Source: Maratus speciosus
Lineage: Eukaryota; Arthropoda; Arachnida; Araneae; Salticidae
Assembly: GCA_963932465.1 (NCBI GenBank)
Contig: OZ010792.1
Coordinates: 16,199,701-16,263,700 of the forward strand
Length of the DNA stretch: 64,000 nt
Direction of reading: 5' to 3'
The first letter of the stretch is position 1; each line of letters opens with the position of its first letter. The position numbers and the translations under genes were made by a program. Below the pieces are notes generated by a model, which did no database searches, was not told the DNA's origin, and worked only from the letters and a program-made list of their open reading frames with translations. Of the stretch, positions 1 to 12,107 are shown one piece after another.

Positions 1-1180
1 TTGTACTTTGTTTGATCATTTAGAAATAATTTTAACTCAAAACTTGAAGTCACGATTGTCAGCAACATCTTTTATGTGAACAGACGCACTCTTTACTTGA
101 GATTCTAATCTTAATTCGAGAGAATAAAAATTTCCGTAATTTATGTTTGTTAGATGCATTTGTGTTAAAATGTTTAGTTTTATATAAGAAAATGATTGTT
201 TTCTTTTAAATATGACTTCATTTTCACTAATGATTCTTTTCTTTTAAATATGACTTAATTTTCACTTAAATAAGCATTTCGCCTAGTGTCTGATACTTAG
301 TATGAGTACACATGCAGAAGGAAAAACAATATAGAAAATTTATGAAGAAAAATGCCTGATTTCAAAAGTAGTATGTCATTTTCCGTTATTATGCCACTAA
401 CATAATATTCTGCTCCTAATGGGATTTTGCGACACTAAACCCTAAACAACAATTTTTATCAACAATTTTTAATTTTTATCAGAAAATAGCATAAATAAAG
501 ATTAAAAATACCTCATTATATCTCTCTTATCTGCAGTAATGAAAGCTATCTAATTTTCAACATTTTGGAAAAAAAAATTTCATAAAACGCTTTTAAAATT
601 AAAATATAAAAGTGGGATATTAAAAAAAAAAAAAAAAAAGAGAGATAGTGCGATCAAATCTACAAATGCAGAGCTTTCAGTTGAAAAAAAAAATAGTAAA
701 ATTAGTTCAGCACAAAGATCAGGGCAGATGACTAAAAAACACATTTGTTTTAAATATATAGATTATATAAAATTAAATTAAGCAAATTATGTTATTTTGA
801 TAAAATTGTAGTAGAATGTCCTAAAGAATAGCATTAAAATTTTATTATTCGAGAGAATTTTGGACAAAAAATTCAGGACGATGATATAATTTTAAACCAC
901 GAATTATTTGTTTGCTTGTCTAACTCGGCGAAGCAAATCCATCCAGGCGGGAATCATCAATTTCTGTAATATAAACCGCTATTATTTGCATGTTACCTCT
1001 CTTTTATAAAGACACTCTAAATTTTTCTAAAACATTGCGAATATCAGTGTGTGATTTCGATTACATTATTTTTAAAAGTGGAGCATTTTCATCTGTGAAG
1101 AATATCAAAGCAGCTGGGCTGTGAAAAAGACGCACTTCTACAAAACATAATTCAGGTTTAAGAATTAAAATACACGTTTT
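1..1180. other. AT-rich DNA, no gene seen
   Basis: No ORF of note on either strand and no recognisable mobile-element termini. Homopolymer A runs (about 622-638) and a short 38-bp duplication are the only structure seen. Confidence 0.6.
193..268. repeat. 38-bp tandem duplication
   Basis: Two adjacent copies of a unit beginning TGATT.TTTTCTTTTAAAT differ at only a few positions. A simple local duplication. Confidence 0.8.
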
Positions 1181-1700
1181 TTATAAAATGACGTCATTCG
1201 CATCAGCTAAATCAATCCAGTCTTAAATTTCGTCTACAGAAAAGAATGCATATGACGTCATTATAACGGAATAAAAGACAATATTCTTGACATAGCCTAT
1301 ATTTTAATTTCAACTTTTTTTTCAGGTTTTATGAGAAAATGGCAACAAAAAGATACAGTATCTGCTATTTTCGACTATTTTCCGTTTACTTTCAATGACT
1401 TTCAATAGAAATGGGGTACTTTTGTTGCCACGATAAGAAAAACATTATTAAAAATTACAAAAAAATTAATATCTCAAAAATAAATTGAGATACAGCTTTT
1501 AAACAAATTGCATTTAAAAGAGCATTTTTTTCCTTATACGACGGTGTAAAAATTTAAAATGTGCGATGTTTAGAAGTCTAAAAATTTGCAGTAGAGAAAA
1601 TTGCAAAACAAAAATTTTATTTAAAATTTCAAAGTGTTGCCATTCGCAAAATGGCGTATGCGTTACGCACAGATATGTTTGCCCTTTATAATATAGATTA
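1181..1700. repeat. Dispersed repeat family R1, copy 1
   Basis: This stretch recurs at 62690-63010: both contain TTGTTGCCAC, AAATTGAGATACAGCTTT, AAACAAATTGCATTTAAAAG and TATACGACGGTGTAAAAA in the same order. Its start (AAAATGACGTCATTCG, then CCAGTCTTAAA and AAAATGGCAACAAAAAGATA) also recurs at 52384-52675. No coding potential is visible. The class is unknown; it could be a degraded retrotransposon UTR or LTR piece. Confidence 0.6.
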
Positions 1701-1883
1701 TTCGTTTCAGCAGGATTATTTAATTGTGTTATATATTTTATTTATTTGTTCATAATTTCAATTCCAATGAAATTAAAAATAATTAAAGTATAATTCACCA
1801 ATTAGCTCTGTTTTACGTTTGACAATTTAGAATTTTAAACGAACTCTTGAGGACGTTACTCATTATTACCCTCTTTTATTTAA

Positions 1884-2114
1884 CCCTCCAGCCGCGGGCG
1901 ACATTTTCAGTGGGTTACTCTTTTAAAATTAAGAGTGTTTGGTTCCCACGACTTTTTTGAAGTAGAAATAGTCACTTTATTTAATTACAGATTAAATAAT
2001 GCGAGATAAAGCCGAATTATACGCTTTTACAAATGTATTGGGAATCAAGCAATCTGAATTTTTTTAAAAGTAGCCCGCTGGAACGCGAAAATAGCGTTTT
2101 TCGCGCCTGGAGGG
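1884..2114. mobile_element. TTAA-type MITE (CCCTCCAG ends)
   Basis: Termini CCCTCCAGCCGCGGGCGA and the inverse of TTTTCGCGCCTGGAGGG face each other across about 230 bp. The left flank is TTAA and the right flank ATAA, so the target duplication is nearly intact. The interior has the CTTTATTTAAT-type core seen in the other small elements here. Non-coding, piggyBac-like MITE by target site. Confidence 0.75.
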
Positions 2115-2119
2115 ATAAC

Positions 2120-3880
2120 CGAGTTTGCTTTTGTATAAAGGCGGAATTTTACAATAATTTTTTTATTTACCTGATATGCTAGGTACACATATGTGTTTGC
2201 TATTTTAATAGATTTATAATTTAATTATAAATTAATAAATTAATTTGACATAATTTTTCCATTAACCGGCCGCAGGTGAAGAATCGCCAAACGTCCGTTA
2301 TGATTACAACTGTTTACAACTTACAAAAACAATGGAGTGAATTATGCAGCAAACCACGGTTAAACTATACCAACTGGCTGTGAAACTGCGACAACGAAAT
2401 ATTCTGAACGCTAAAATGTAGAAAATATAAATACAAAATAAAAAGCGTGGTATATTTAAAAAATTTGTCTTTTATCATGTAATAGCGTAGTATTCATCAA
2501 ATTATGATTATACGTTGAGAACATAATTTAGATATCCAGAATACATATTTTAAATACTGTTTTTTCCTTCCCTGTTGCCATATCTTTAAAAAAAACACAT
2601 CAAAAATTGTCTTAATAATCTATATATTTAAAAGACAAGGCTGTTTTTTTAATCATATGGCCTGAGTTTTCTACTGGACCAATGTTGGTAAATCTGTTTT
2701 TTTTTTTTTTATTATTATTTATTTATTTATTTATTTATTTTTTTTTTTTTTTAATGAAAGCACTTTATTTGTGGATGTGACCGTACTCGCAATTTTTTAA
2801 AAGAATTCCATTTTTATATTTTAATTTTAATTTTAAATGTCAGTTATGAAATTTCTTCCCATTGGTGGCAATTGGGTTTCTTCCATTGTTGAAAAGGGAA
2901 GAGAAACAACGGGGATTATCATATAGTTAAGAATGCCATTTTCGTATTACAATTAAAAATAACTTTTTAAAATTTTTGAACAGAAAATGACGTCACGATT
3001 TAAAAAACGCATGTTTCCTCATAAAACTGTTACATTTCAAATTATTTTTCATTCCAATGACACTGAGACTGAGATGCTAAAAGCAGAGTGCTTTAGTAAG
3101 TGAAAATGGTGTCATAGTAAAAATGAAATGAGAATTTCTTTTGATAAAACTAAATATTTTACTACGAATGCGTCTAAAAGTAAATTTCTCATTTAGCCGA
3201 CACGCTGATTAGAAACTCAAGTCAAGAGTGTGAATGATTGCTTGCAAAATTGTAACTGGCAATCATGGCATTGAGCTTGGGAATATATTTATTAATATTC
3301 TATTGCACGTTAAAATATTTTGAAAATATATGAATATGAAATGTGAGCATGTAAATTATAAAGATGTTATTTTTAGATTTTTTTGAAAAAAAAAATCCCT
3401 GCCGGCCCGGCCTACAGGCAGAGGTAGATTTCGAAGTTAAGTATACTAATTTCACCAACAAAAACAAAATCATTATTAGATATAAATCCACTTTAACATC
3501 TGTCTGCTTTTGACGAGTTTTTATTTCCTTTTTATAATAAATAGCTGGTTTTATCAGAATCATGTTAAGGCGATATTAAAAAAAATATTTTTCCATACTC
3601 AACAACTCGAAATTTTCTGGCACATTTTCAGATTCATTTTTAATAAAAAAAAAAATATGAAACATGCTGACGTGATTTTTGAAAAGATTTATAAGCGACC
3701 TGTGTTTTTATTTTTCTTTCAATTAATTAAAACTTGATTAATAAACAATTATTTTCTCAGTAGGGCAATATTTTTCGTTTCTAACAATCGCTTCGGGAAA
3801 TTCTGTTCAAAATGCCCACTTTGACATCCTTTTTTGAAATATATTCTGCCTCTATCAAAAAATCGATCATTACTGTACAT
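2120..3880. other. AT-rich DNA with T/TTTA tract
   Basis: No gene seen. 2697-2752 is a low-complexity T-run with a TTTA microsatellite. A few short ORFs here are A/T-rich and lack family resemblance. Confidence 0.55.
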
Positions 3881-3890
3881 TAGGGTGGGC

Positions 3891-6000
3891 CGAAAAAAAC
3901 TTTTTTTTTATTTTCGATGATGGGTAGTGCGGAAAAGTGGCCACTAGTGGCACCAAGTTCACACAAAAAATTTGAGATTTTTAGGACAATTCCTATATTT
4001 GCCGCTTTTGGCTTGAAGTTTTGCTAAAATGCTGATTTTTGAACTTTTTTAGCAAAAATTTAAAAAATGTTAAATTAAGCTTATTTTAATCGTATTTACT
4101 TGAAAAGGCATATTTAATGTTCCAAATGTATAAATATGCTCTGATAATGTATTATTTAATTGCTATGTGTATTTTAAATTAGACGATTTTTATAGCCTTT
4201 TCGTGTTTAAGTGAGCAAAAGTTGCATGTATTGTTTGAATCTTTCAACAGTTTCTCTCCTTTGTCTTGTTTATGTCCCTTGGTCTTCCTTATTTTTTTCG
4301 ATGCTTTAAGGGTCATATATTTGGGTGACGGACAGCAGAATCCCCCAGAAACAGATCTGGAAGGAGAGAAGGGGGTGAGGCGAGAACTTAAGCTTACGCA
4401 GTGACTCATCCCGATATTGGGGGAGTGAAGGAGGAAATACAAGAGGGGGGAAAGTGCGATAAGGGATGTTTATTATTTTTCAGTGCTCGGTTTCCCTGTG
4501 ACATTTGTTCAGTGTAAAAGTAAAACCTTTTTCTCGTGCAATGCATTGCTTTTTGGATCGTTTAACGTGACTTTACCGTGTTTTGTGCGTTTTATTACGA
4601 CGAGTTTGGAAATGCGAAAGTTCATGATCATGTAAAGACATGTGATAGTGTGAAAAGTAGCCATTTTGGGGCACCATGCAAATTGAAAGACTTGCAATTG
4701 TCAACTATTGCTGACATCATGCGCCACAACTATTGGTTGCGAAATGATATAGAAGAAAATCGAGATATTTATCTTCAACCAGTGGATGATATTATTAAAA
4801 TGGCAGGTGAAAAAGTTTCCGAAATCTGGATAAAATCTTCCATACCAGTGGTTTCCCAACGAACAATTAACGGAGAGATTAAAAACTGTTACAATGAGCG
4901 TAGATCATTGGAGAAATCTTGTAATCATACGGGCGTTAAAGGCAAGGCGATCTGCGAAGATTTCGTACGAAATGCGGAAACCTCTCTCTTTGACATTGCA
5001 GCTTGTAAGTGTAGAGGCTTGAACAATTTAGCTGCGACATCAGACATAAAGTTCCACATCGGGAGGTGAACTTCTTGAAGGATCAAAGAACTGTTCGAAA
5101 AATGTTTATCGGAAATATTGATTTAAAAACAAGCGAAACTCTTGCAAAGAAAATATCGCGGAAAATGGAGAGGGATACAATTTCAACGATTAATAGTGGT
5201 TCTGCGACAAAGCCTTCAAAGAGTGGAGTTAGATCCAGATGGAAGACAGTTATATTGTTGGAAGATTCAAGTAGTGGGAGCTTTCAAGCAAGCAGTTCGA
5301 CTGAATCTGAATTTGAACCAGGATCTTCAAAGTCAAACACTCCTAAACGCATATTCCTGTCTCACACAGCGTCCACCATGTCTCAGGGAAGCGGAACACT
5401 GAAAATAATAAGCATCACTTAATTCACTTTCTCCTCTCTTGTATTTCCTCCTCCACTGCCCCAACATCGCAATGAGTCACTGCGTTCGCTTAAGTTCTCG
5501 CCTCACCCCTTTCTCTCCTTCCAGATCTGTTTCTGAGGGATTCTGCTGTCCGTCACCCAAATATATGACCCTTAAAGCACCGAAAAAAATAAGGAAGACG
5601 AAGGGACATAAACAAGACAAAAGAGAGAAACCGTTGAAAGATTCAAACAATACATGCAACTTTTGCTCACTTAAACGCAAAAAGGCTATAAAAATCGTCT
5701 AATTTAAAATACACATAGCAATTAAATAATACATTATCAGAGCTTATTTATACATTTGGAACATAAAATATGCCTTTTCAAGTAAATACGATTAAAATAA
5801 GTTTAATTTAACATTTAAAAATTTTTTTCTAATACAGTTCAAAAATCAGCCTTTTAGCAAAACTTCAAGCCAAAAGCGGCAAATATAGGAATTGTCCTAA
5901 AAATCTCAAATTTTTTGTGTGAACTTGGTGCCACTAGTGGCCACTTTTCCGCACTACCCATCATCGAAAATCAAAAAAAAGTTTTTTTCGGCCCACCCTA
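3891..6000 (+). mobile_element. Long-TIR DNA transposon, copy 1 (8-bp TSD)
   Basis: Element begins TAGGGTGGGCCG and ends CGGCCCACCCTA, with inverted repeats of about 610 bp (3891-4500 against 5384-6000). It is flanked by a perfect 8-bp duplication CTGTACAT (3883-3890 and 6001-6008). The T-A-G-G-G start plus 8-bp duplication fits the hAT type by convention, but the protein inside does not look like a hAT transposase. The unique centre carries a broken copy of the ORF that is intact at 14378-15169. Known for the class: 8-bp duplications are made by hAT, P and Merlin transposases. Which one moved this element is not visible. Confidence 0.9.
4578..5422 (+). pseudogene. Broken copy of the long-TIR element's ORF
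   Basis: Homologous throughout to the intact ORF at 14378-15169, with two lesions. Around 4612-4615 a 7-bp deletion removes the codons after the initiator, so the ATG falls out of frame and reading can only start at an upstream ATG (4578). Around 5027 a one-base deletion (CAATTTAGC where the other copy has CAATTGTAGC) shifts the frame inside the cysteine cluster. Downstream, the FLKDQRTVRKM segment is readable in another frame to 5422. Both halves otherwise stay similar to the intact copy, so the damage is recent. Function of the parent protein is unknown. Confidence 0.85.
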
Positions 6001-6127
6001 CTGTACATTATATAGTTTCTGAATAAGAGAATCTAGCAATTGGATGCGTTTGAGAGCAAAAATGAATTTAAAAATGAGTAAGAAAATAGACAGTTTGGAT
6101 TTGAATGCACCCTTAATAAGATGATTT

Positions 6128-6640
6128 TTTTCTTCAATCGCTATGTATTTTTAATTTGTTTTTGCTGTAAGAATTGGTCCTATCCAAAACTTGTCTATAT
6201 AGATGTTGTAGACAATATTAAGACGGTATATGATAAATTCATGGGGATTTTATATCTTTTGAATTGACGGAGTTATTAAAATTTTTCTTCTTCAACCCCC
6301 CTTTTATGTTTTCGTTTTTAATTTTTTTTCGGTACGAATTGGTCCTATCAAAAACTTGTGAATATAAAAGTTGTAGATAATATTAAGGAGATTTATAATA
6401 AAATTAATTGGAATTGATATCTTAAGAATTGACGAAGTTATGAATTTTTTTCTCCCAAAAACCCTATTTTTTGCGCCCCTTGAGCCCATTTTTAACTTTA
6501 TCAAAAATCTGTGATACATAAAATTTTGGCCCTATTTTTAGAAGTAATAAAAACTTTAAACTGAATTGATATGTATAAAAATTAAGAAGTTATGGGGGTT
6601 TTCGGTTTTCGCAAAACCCCTCCCTATTTCCATCCCCTTG
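6128..6640. repeat. Degenerate tandem repeat, about 170 bp x 3
   Basis: The blocks AAGAATTGGTCCTATC, AAAACTTGT, GTTGTAGA.AATATTAAG and GAATTGACG.AGTTAT recur in order at about 6170, 6340 and, more weakly, 6500. The wording resembles the internal repeats at 60.6-61.4 kb (GTTGTAGA near TTCTGAATAAA), so both may come from related elements. Confidence 0.6.
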
Positions 6641-6772
6641 GTCTGATTTTGCCCATTAACGAACTTGACCGAGATTTTATGCCCATTGATTTTATGTATT
6701 AGTTTGGAAGAGATTGGTGCAGAATTACAAAAGTTATCGTGTCCAGAAGAAAGTGATATATATAGATGGATA

Positions 6773-6777
6773 GATAC

Positions 6778-6812
<35 letters not shown>
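6773..6812. repeat. (GATA)n microsatellite
   Basis: About nine GATA units, preceded by imperfect ones. It lies at the edge of the degenerate repeat and may be its tail. Confidence 0.95.
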
Positions 6813-6813
<1 letters not shown>

Positions 6814-6966
6814 AGTTTTTTACTGAGGGTGGTTTTGGGTTCTAGGGGTCATGATCGGTGTAGATCTGCAAAAATTTTTCAGAAATTCCAACATGGGAAC
6901 GATCCCAATAGGTAGTATTTCATACGAAATCTACCTAAAAATATATATATAATTGTGTCATAGTGG

Positions 6967-7156
6967 CAGTGTTGTCAGATTGGGGGCTTTTTTCTCCCCA
7001 GATTGTTGATTGAAACCGCTTTTTTTTAAATAGAAATATTCCGCATATTTAAAAATAGATTAAAAATTCTAAAAAATAAGGCGAATTATACTAGTTTTAA
7101 AAAGTGGTGACAGTCAAATAATCTGAATTAAAATAGTCCCCAATCTGGCAGCACTG
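6967..7156. mobile_element. hAT-type MITE, 8-bp TSD CATAGTGG
   Basis: Ends CAGTGTTGTCAGATTGGGGG and CCCCAATCTGGCAGCACTG are inverted and directly abut the perfect duplication CATAGTGG (6959-6966, 7157-7164). Length 190 bp, non-coding. Closely parallels the 192-bp element at 46739-46930, which has the same CAGTGTTGYCAG start. hAT assignment follows from TIR style and duplication length. Confidence 0.9.
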
Positions 7157-7190
7157 CATAGTGGCGCAATTTTCGTTGATTTTTCATTAC

Positions 7191-7397
7191 GGCTATTTCC
7201 GTGAGCACTTGTAGTGGAAGTCATATGCTATGGTTTTTGGCTACCAGTATTTCAGAACGGAAAAAATTGACTTATTTTATCGGAAATTTTTCATTAATTG
7301 AATTATGCGACGCAAACCTTTCGAAAATAGCGGTGACCAAAAGGCATAGCAGTTATCAGCTATGTGACTAACACTACAAAAATCCCTGGAACTAGCC
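7191..7397. mobile_element. GGCTA-ended MITE
   Basis: Inverted ends GGCTATTTCC and GGAACTAGCC, flanked by ATTAC on both sides. The subterminal CACTTGTAGTG and ACACTACAAAAA blocks match the element at 42864-43067, so the two are one family. 207 bp, non-coding, with the shared CACCAG-like inner motif (CTACCAGTATTT). Confidence 0.75.
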
Positions 7398-9427
7398 ATT
7401 ACGAAATAGCAAAGATCAAAGCCTCAAGTACTAACTTCATAAGTAAATTATCTTAATTGCATGTTACTGATTACGTATAGGAATAAAATTTAATTTTTCA
7501 ATAATTTGAAAAGTTGAAATTAAACTTTAGTTAACGTATTGAGAGCTTGTGGGATATATTTTATCTTACATAATTTTAATTACGATTTGCACCAGAAACT
7601 TTTAATTGAATTTTACTTTTATAAATTTGGAGGGGGGGGGGGGGGTCAAAAATTGCTTTTCTTTATATTGAAACAAAGTTTTGCAAAAATTCCGGTGGGA
7701 ATTCAACATTACAGAATCACAATTTCTTGCAACTGAAAGAGTTAAAAATAATATTAATTTTAATATTTAGGCTGGCTAGACAATCTAATATTGATTAATT
7801 ACTGTAATTAGTTTTCTTATTTTTTAATAATTTCAGTTAATCAGTTCTTTTAAACATTTTCTCTCGTCGTATTCGACGGGTTTGGGGCAATACTTATATA
7901 ACGTTATCAATATTTTGCTATTTTTGAACCCCGTCCCCCTTAAGATATCATACGTTATCATTCGTCGACCCCCCCCCCCCACACACACACACGATTATAT
8001 CGTTATCAATGTCTAAAAATGATCTTATTTTCACATCCTTTTTATTAGTTTGCAATGAAATACACATATGATCGAATATTTATTAGGCGCATACTTCACG
8101 GATTCAAGAAGTCAATAAAGTATCAATACTTGAAATAAATTTATATCAAACAACATCTAAAACAGTCACTTACTATTTAAAAGTATTTACCAATAGCTTA
8201 TTGTTACATAATGCATTGAACAGTAATGTTTTCTTCTTAAGCAGAACTTATGAACAAAACAGTGGACACCATTCTTTCTATTTCTTTACTGGTAAACGCA
8301 AGTATAATTTCATACATATTATGCTCCTGATTTCTCTAACAGCGAATTATATGCGCATATGGCAGAAGAACAGGATTGCCAAACGTTCGGTTATTTCAAG
8401 TTTTGGAATTAAATGATTTTATAAACATTTAATGGCTTTAATAATAGCGTTGTATTTTCATAAAAACATATAAAATAATAATATTAATGATAAAGGTAAC
8501 TGACCATTTGGATGTAAAGAAAAAGTTACTAAAAAGAAAAATTTGGTTGGATCAAAAATGATTACGATATCAAAAAGCAAATCCTCCTCCCCCAGAGATA
8601 TCTTACGATATCAGTTACAAGAACCCCCCTTCCCCCTAAAATGATAACATTATATATGCACAGTCCCTCTCGACCCCAAATAATAAATTCACTAATCCGC
8701 TCTTTTTATTAAGCGGAAATAAATTGCAATTTTTTTTCTAATTTGGGACCCACACCAAGTTAACACATTTTAATGGAAATCTTTCGGAACTTCATGAATT
8801 GTAATATTGAAATTACGAGTGATTTTTAAGATAAATATTAAAAGCTTTATGAAAGAGTGTTTAAAAAAACTGTTTTTACTTTTATTATTTTTTAAACAGA
8901 AAAATTTATCTCATTTAATCAACCTAAATTTTGGGACTAAATAAGTTAAATTTTTCTGTTGAAAAATAATGGTAGGATAAAATCCTAAAATTTGCAATAT
9001 TTTAAACTATGAAAGATTTTTATAGAACGTATATATTCCCCCTTCTTACCTTACTAAATAGTACCTTATTAAACCTGGATCCCACCTCTTTGCACGAACC
9101 TGCCGGAGTTTATGAAATACCTATTATTTTGAAAAATGGTATTAGAAAGATTTAAATTGGAGTTACGAAAAGAAAATGGTTAGGACAATTCAATAAACGT
9201 AAAAGAAATATTTCGAAATATCAACAGACAACAGCGCTAGCTACATTTTATTTTAACAATCCTGACAGTTACGTAGATTTTGGAAATTCCAAGATAAAAA
9301 TTATATGTAATAATACTATTGAAGGTCTACAAGCTATTATTTCTTTTTCAATATTACGCAATATGTTATGAATACTTTGCTAGATTTTCTTATTCGATAT
9401 TTATTGTGTATTTCTAAAGTGTGAATC
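7398..9427. other. Non-coding AT-rich DNA with G/C runs
   Basis: No gene seen. Noteworthy are a G homopolymer (about 7631-7645), a C run merging into (CA)n (about 7970-7991), and pyrimidine-rich blocks with TTACGATATC-like words near 7940 and 8560-8620 that suggest an old repeat. ORFs at 7539 and 8201 are short and have no family resemblance. Confidence 0.5.
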
Positions 9428-9431
9428 TTAA

Positions 9432-9649
9432 CACGTTTACTGCCACGCTACGAGTATACTCTTAGCTTTAATATCCGTGGCTTTAATTTATTACTTTCTT
9501 ACCATTATTTTAAAATTTAAAAAAATGCCTTATTTATTGCAGAAATTTCGGTGTATTAATAAAGCGTAATTTACCTTTCAGAATTTGTGTTGGTAAACGA
9601 CTTTCAAGAAGAAATGTGAAAATTCTTACTTTTTGCGGCAGTGAACGTG
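9432..9649. mobile_element. TTAA MITE (CACGTTYAC ends)
   Basis: TTAA (9428-9431) then CACGTTTACTGCC; the other side GGCAGTGAACGTG then TTAA (9650-9653). 218 bp. Shares the CACGTTYAC terminus with the element at 27798-28025. Interior has the GCCTTATTTATTG core. Non-coding. Confidence 0.85.
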
Positions 9650-10101
9650 TTAAATAAAGGTAAAATATAGGATCCCTACACGACGCGGTGCTGCATATTA
9701 TAGTTTAAACTTTAAAAAATAAATTAAGTTCTGAGAAGCCACTATATATAAATAGAAATATCCACCTTCTGTAACGTCAACAGTTAAAGAAGGCAAATTA
9801 CTTAAAAACATAAAAGCATTACCTCTTAAAATTTCTGGTTTCTAGTCATAAATATGAATATAAAAAAATAACTTTCGAAAGAAGGAATTATGTGGTATAG
9901 AATTAAAGAATCTGCTCAGTATTTTCCTATGTTTTATTCAATATTATATTTGATAGCTTCTAAAAAAATTATTATCTATGAATTAATTCGTAATTAAATT
10001 TTATTACAGCAAAATTTCATAAAACAATTTTAGATTATCTATACGTCGACAACTACCAGTGAAAACTGAAAATCTGAAATCAATGAATTTTTTAATTAAA
10101 A

Positions 10102-12107
10102 TCTAGTTGGATGTGCCAATTCCAAAACTTTCTTCTATCTCATACAAGTTAATATTTCAAAAAGTAGTTATAGAGGTTAACACTGCAATATTATTAGTTC
10201 AATACTATACCAACTTTGATTTTCATATTAAATTTTTGATTCAGTCAATTAATCGAAAAAAAAACGAGTTAATCTCGATCATGATATTTATTGCAGTGCC
10301 TCCTTCCAGCGGAATATTTCAAAATTGAAGGAAACCTTGCTGGCCATACCCAAAAACATACGCAAAAAATTTGGTTCAATTCAATGCATAACTTTAAACA
10401 CTTTTCGGTGGTACAATGAGGAAAATAACACAACATTAGGTATTGAAGCGCCCACTTCGGCAGATTTTTTTTCAAATTCAGGCAAAACCTGCATACTATA
10501 ATCATAACATACACAAAAATTTTTGTCCAATTCTATGCATAACTTCATACACTTTTCGATGGTACAATAATGAAAATGGCATAAAAATCGCTATCACAGA
10601 TACCCTTTCCAGCGGAATATTTTCAGATTCAATGAGAAGCAGCTGGCCATAGCAAAAACATACACAAAAAATTTCGTTCAATTCTATGCGTAACTTTATA
10701 CAGTTTCCGATGGTACAATTGTGAAAATGGCACAGACATCGCTATTAAATTGTCCCCTTCAGGCAGATTTTTTTCAAATTCAGGGAGGACTTGCTTGCCA
10801 TAACGAAATACATACATTAACTAGTATGTTGTGGCCATCACAAAAACTTTCTTCTATCTCATACATGTAAATACTTCAAAATTCGCTATCACAGTGCCAA
10901 ATTAAATGGCAATTTGTGCTCATCATGAGAATTCTAAAAAGATGAAATCCCGTGCATTAGTTCTCGAGTATGACTGTCGCTGAAATCGTGTAAATCCAGA
11001 CAAATGCAGCATAGCAGCGCCATCTATTGGGTTATTTAAACCAGAACCTAGTTATCATCAACTTATGTCAACGTCTAACTGAATATGAAGTTTGAGGAAA
11101 ATTCGTGCATTAGTTTTTAAGATAGAGCTATTACGCAAATCATGACAAACGTAGCCTAGCAGCGCCACCTGTTGAGCGATTTACACCAACACATAATCAG
11201 CAGCAATATTAATGAAGTTATACTTAAATCTGAAGTTTGATGAAAATTCGTGAGTTAGTTCTTGAGATAGACCTATCGAGGAAATAGTGCAAAATGTAGC
11301 ACAGCAGCGCCACCTATTGGGCAATTTACCTCTACACGTAGTCAGCATCATTTCATATCAAAGAGTAACTGAATCTGAAGTTTGGTGAAAATGTGTCCAT
11401 TAGTTCTTGAGATAGAGCTATTGCAGAAATCGTGTAAATCATACAAAATGCAGCATAGCAGCGCCACCTGTTGGCCGATTTACATCAAAACGTAAACAGC
11501 ATCCCTCCATGTCAAGGACTAACGGAATCTGAAGTTTTATGAAAATCCGTGCATTAGTTCTTGAGATACAACTATTGTGGAAATCGAAAAAATGCAGCAT
11601 AGTAGCGCCACCTATTGATCGATTTACGCCAAAAACTAATCAGCACCAACTTATATCAGGGACTACCTGAATATAAATTTTTATTAAATTCCGTGCGTTA
11701 GTTATTGAGCTAGTGCGCCCACAAAAATTGTGTCACATGCATACAGACAGACGGACAGAGTCACAGACTCACAGACAGACATTTTGTAAAAACATGTTTT
11801 TTGGAATCTCTGACCCATAAAACGTGTAGATCCGTCGAAAACCGAAATTTGAAAATTTTCATGAATCCAATACTTTCTTCTTGTAAAGATAGAGAAAGTA
11901 AAAATTTGGTTCAATCCTATGCATAACTTCATACATTTTTCGATGGTATAATGGCGACAGACACACGGACAGACGGATACACGGAGAGAGAGAAATTTTA
12001 TATAAACGTTTTTAGGCAACTTTGACCCCTAAAACGTGTAATCCGCCGGAAGTCGAAAAAATTTCGATTGCAACACTTTCTTTTATTGAAAATAGAAGAA
12101 AGTAAAA
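10102..12107 (-). mobile_element. Helitron-like element A, split by element B
   Basis: Left terminus TCTAGTTGG with a small hairpin (TTGGA/TCCAA on the minus strand), then AACTTTCTTCTATCTCATAC. The body has repeats of about 165-190 bp keyed by ATGCATAACTT.ATACACTTT and CGATGGTACAAT. The body is cut at about 10819 and resumes at 11901 with AAAATTTGGTTCAAT, ending at a GAAGAAAGTA terminus. CTAGT plus hairpin is the Helitron 3-prime signature, which sets the minus orientation. Non-coding; no Rep/helicase seen. Confidence 0.65.
10820..11900 (-). mobile_element. Helitron-like element B, nested in A
   Basis: Starts ACTAGTATGTTGTGGCCATC, whose minus-strand reading ends in a TTGTG/CACAA hairpin followed by CTAGT. 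Ends with a CAGACAGAC-rich segment, AAACGTGTAGATCCGTCGAA and TCTTGTAAAGATAG.GAAAG. Between are five tandem units of about 142-156 bp, each with AGCAGCGCCACCT and TTCTTGAGATAGAG.TATTG (near 11013, 11157, 11303, 11459, 11601). ORFs here come from the repeats and are not genes. Confidence 0.75.

Noticed and set aside
3300..3737. Two ORFs of 75-87 codons
   Set aside because: Driven by A/T runs; no domain, start context or conservation.
4179..5702. 87-codon ORFs in both TIRs of transposon copy 1, with Cys and Lys clusters
   Set aside because: They are mirror images because the TIRs are; in copy 2 the same frame is broken by a base loss and other differences, so coding constraint is not supported.
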